From F22 sp963678855 (lineage in GTDB: Bacteria; Bacteroidota; Bacteroidia; Bacteroidales; Bacteroidaceae): 64,000 nt of DNA. Each line of letters begins with the position of its first letter. Position 1 is the first letter of the stretch. Location of the stretch: positions 1,922,001 through 1,986,000 of the forward strand of contig OY787448.1 of the NCBI GenBank assembly GCA_963678855.1. Reading direction: 5' to 3'. Of the stretch, positions 63,030 to 64,000 are shown in pieces. Both the position numbers and the translations under genes were made by a program. Below the pieces are notes generated by a model that ran no database searches, was not told where the DNA came from, and worked only from the letters and a program-made list of their open reading frames with translations.

Positions 63030-64000
63030 ATGAAGAAATTTTCAATCTATATGATGTCCTTTTTCTTGGCTGCAGGATTTGTAGCGTGTGATGACACATT
63101 TGAAGAGGACTACAATGATGATGTGGCTGCGCCACAGAGTTATACAGAAGATGGCACTTACGGTACAACGTTTACCGTAAGTGAATCAAACGGCGGAGTT
63201 GTTGACTTGCGCACAGCTGATACTGATGTATCGTTGTTTAGCGTAACTGCTATTCCTGAATATACTGCTGCAGAAGGTGCAAGCGTGACATACCGAGCTT
63301 TGCTTTCTCAAACAGATGACCTAGCCGATGCAAAAGAGTTGACTCTTGCTGCTAACGGTACATCTTTGAGCCTTCCAAGTGCTGATCTTGATGCACTAGT
63401 TAAGGAAATGTTTGGCAAAGAGCCTACTGAACGTACAGTTTATGCACGTGTAATGGCTGCTGCTACAGATGTTAATGAGAACACATTGTCTCTAGGTTCT
63501 GCCGTGAAGACTTTGACCTTGACTCCAAACATGCGCACAATTGCTGCAAGCTATGTAATCAACGGTTCTGTAACGGGCGACGAAGACTTAGCTATGACAC
63601 ACAGTAGCTCTAGTGTTTATGAAGATACAAGCTTCTCTTTGATGTTTGAAGCTCTAGAAGATGCACAAAGCTTCTTGATCATATCTGCAGATGGTACTCA
63701 AACTTTGGGTGCTGCATCAGGTTCTGAAACAGCAACTGAAGGTACTCTCGTAGAAACTGGAGCACAAGCAATCACATTGGGTGATGCTATGTGGTATAAG
63801 GTTACAGTAAACATGGAAACTTTGGAATACACTATCGAAGCTTACGATATGACTCCTGAAGTATATGTTCCTGGTAACCACCAAGCATGGAATCCTGCAA
63901 CAGCTCCAATGTTGAAAACTCCAGCTATGGATGGTATCTATACTGGTTATCTATATTTGGATGGCGGCTTTAAGTTGCTAGCAAAACCAGATTGGGGAGC
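63030..64000 (+). CDS. SusE/SusF-like surface lipoprotein (cut by window end)
   Basis: Open for 323 residues to the window edge with no stop. Starts MKKFSIYMMSFFLAAGFVAC; cysteine at residue 20 followed by DDTFEEDYND, a strongly acidic surface-export signal. The N-terminal domain resembles that of the preceding gene (VYARVMAAATD, then a strand-rich module). Near the edge VYVPGNHQAWNPATAP opens a SusF-type carbohydrate-binding module. 25 bp after the SusE-like gene, same operon. The enzymes of the locus would be expected further right. Confidence 0.85.
   Translation, partial: MKKFSIYMMSFFLAAGFVACDDTFEEDYNDDVAAPQSYTEDGTYGTTFTVSESNGGVVDLRTADTDVSLFSVTAIPEYTAAEGASVTYRALLSQTDDLADAKELTLAANGTSLSLPSADLDALVKEMFGKEPTERTVYARVMAAATDVNENTLSLGSAVKTLTLTPNMRTIAASYVINGSVTGDEDLAMTHSSSSVYEDTSFSLMFEALEDAQSFLIISADGTQTLGAASGSETATEGTLVETGAQAITLGDAMWYKVTVNMETLEYTIEAYDMTPEVYVPGNHQAWNPATAPMLKTPAMDGIYTGYLYLDGGFKLLAKPDWG

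Overview
The window comes from a member of the Bacteroidota, almost certainly order Bacteroidales. The evidence is a SusC/SusD outer-membrane pair with SusE/F-like lipoproteins, promoters of the form TTTG-N19/20-TAnnTTTG instead of TTGACA/TATAAT, few Shine-Dalgarno sites, and a housekeeping gene order I know from that order (tRNA-Glu/rpsT/recO; rpsU/xer/hpf/tRNAs/tuf/secE/nusG/rplKAJL/rpoBC; rpsO back to back with typA). I cannot name a genus from sequence alone. I see no insertion sequence, prophage, CRISPR array or rRNA operon. Nearly everything is core chromosome; only the last 7 kb is accessory.

Layout. 1-2.6 kb: a repeat-bearing intergenic stretch, then gpmI and a DUF3109 gene. 2.6-2.73 kb: a cluster of DnaA-box-like 9-mers between converging genes, a candidate replication origin. 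2.8-5.8 kb: gyrB and a tandem duplication of a tRNA-Glu/rpsT unit (minus strand), followed by recO (plus). 6.8-22.5 kb: a complete division and cell-wall (dcw) cluster on the minus strand, transcribed rsmH-ftsL-ftsI-murE-mraY-murD-ftsW-murG-murC-ftsQ-ftsA-ftsZ-yqeY, with no mraZ in front. 22.8-27.7 kb: a YfhO membrane protein, and a two-gene operon of an HTH-cupin regulator with an acyl-CoA ligase. 27.9-30.2 kb: rpsO and typA. 30.2-37.7 kb: a gene-free stretch with 21-nt repeats, a B3/B4-domain gene with an NhaC antiporter, a LysO exporter, an ECF sigma operon with its own candidate autoregulated promoter, a gamma-carbonic anhydrase homologue and a Xaa-Pro aminopeptidase. 37.8-52.6 kb: the translation/transcription block rpsU, xer, hpf, four tRNAs, tuf, tRNA-Trp, secE, nusG, rplK, rplA, rplJ, rplL, rpoB, rpoC. 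52.7-55.6 kb: divergent lptB and mlaE-mlaF, and a small RRM protein. 55.9-56.8 kb: a small exported protein behind a ~365-nt leader that contains 112 nt without a cytosine. 57-64 kb: a SusC-SusD-SusE-SusF-like glycan-uptake locus cut off by the window end.

How it fits together. Most of the window builds and divides the cell: peptidoglycan precursors (MurC-G, MraY; MurE carries the meso-diaminopimelate motif), the septal synthase pair FtsW/FtsI, the FtsQ/L/A/Z divisome, LPS export (LptB) and lipid asymmetry (MlaE/F). A second large part makes protein and RNA. Both main blocks have recognisable terminators at their ends.

The most unusual signals are non-coding: the DnaA-box cluster, the duplicated tRNA-Glu/rpsT unit whose hairpins keep pairing while their sequences differ, the cytosine-free leader, the 21-nt degenerate repeats, and two nested or triple inverted repeats. 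No wholly new protein system is evident. Several coding starts were moved inward, using homologue N-termini and predicted transcription starts.
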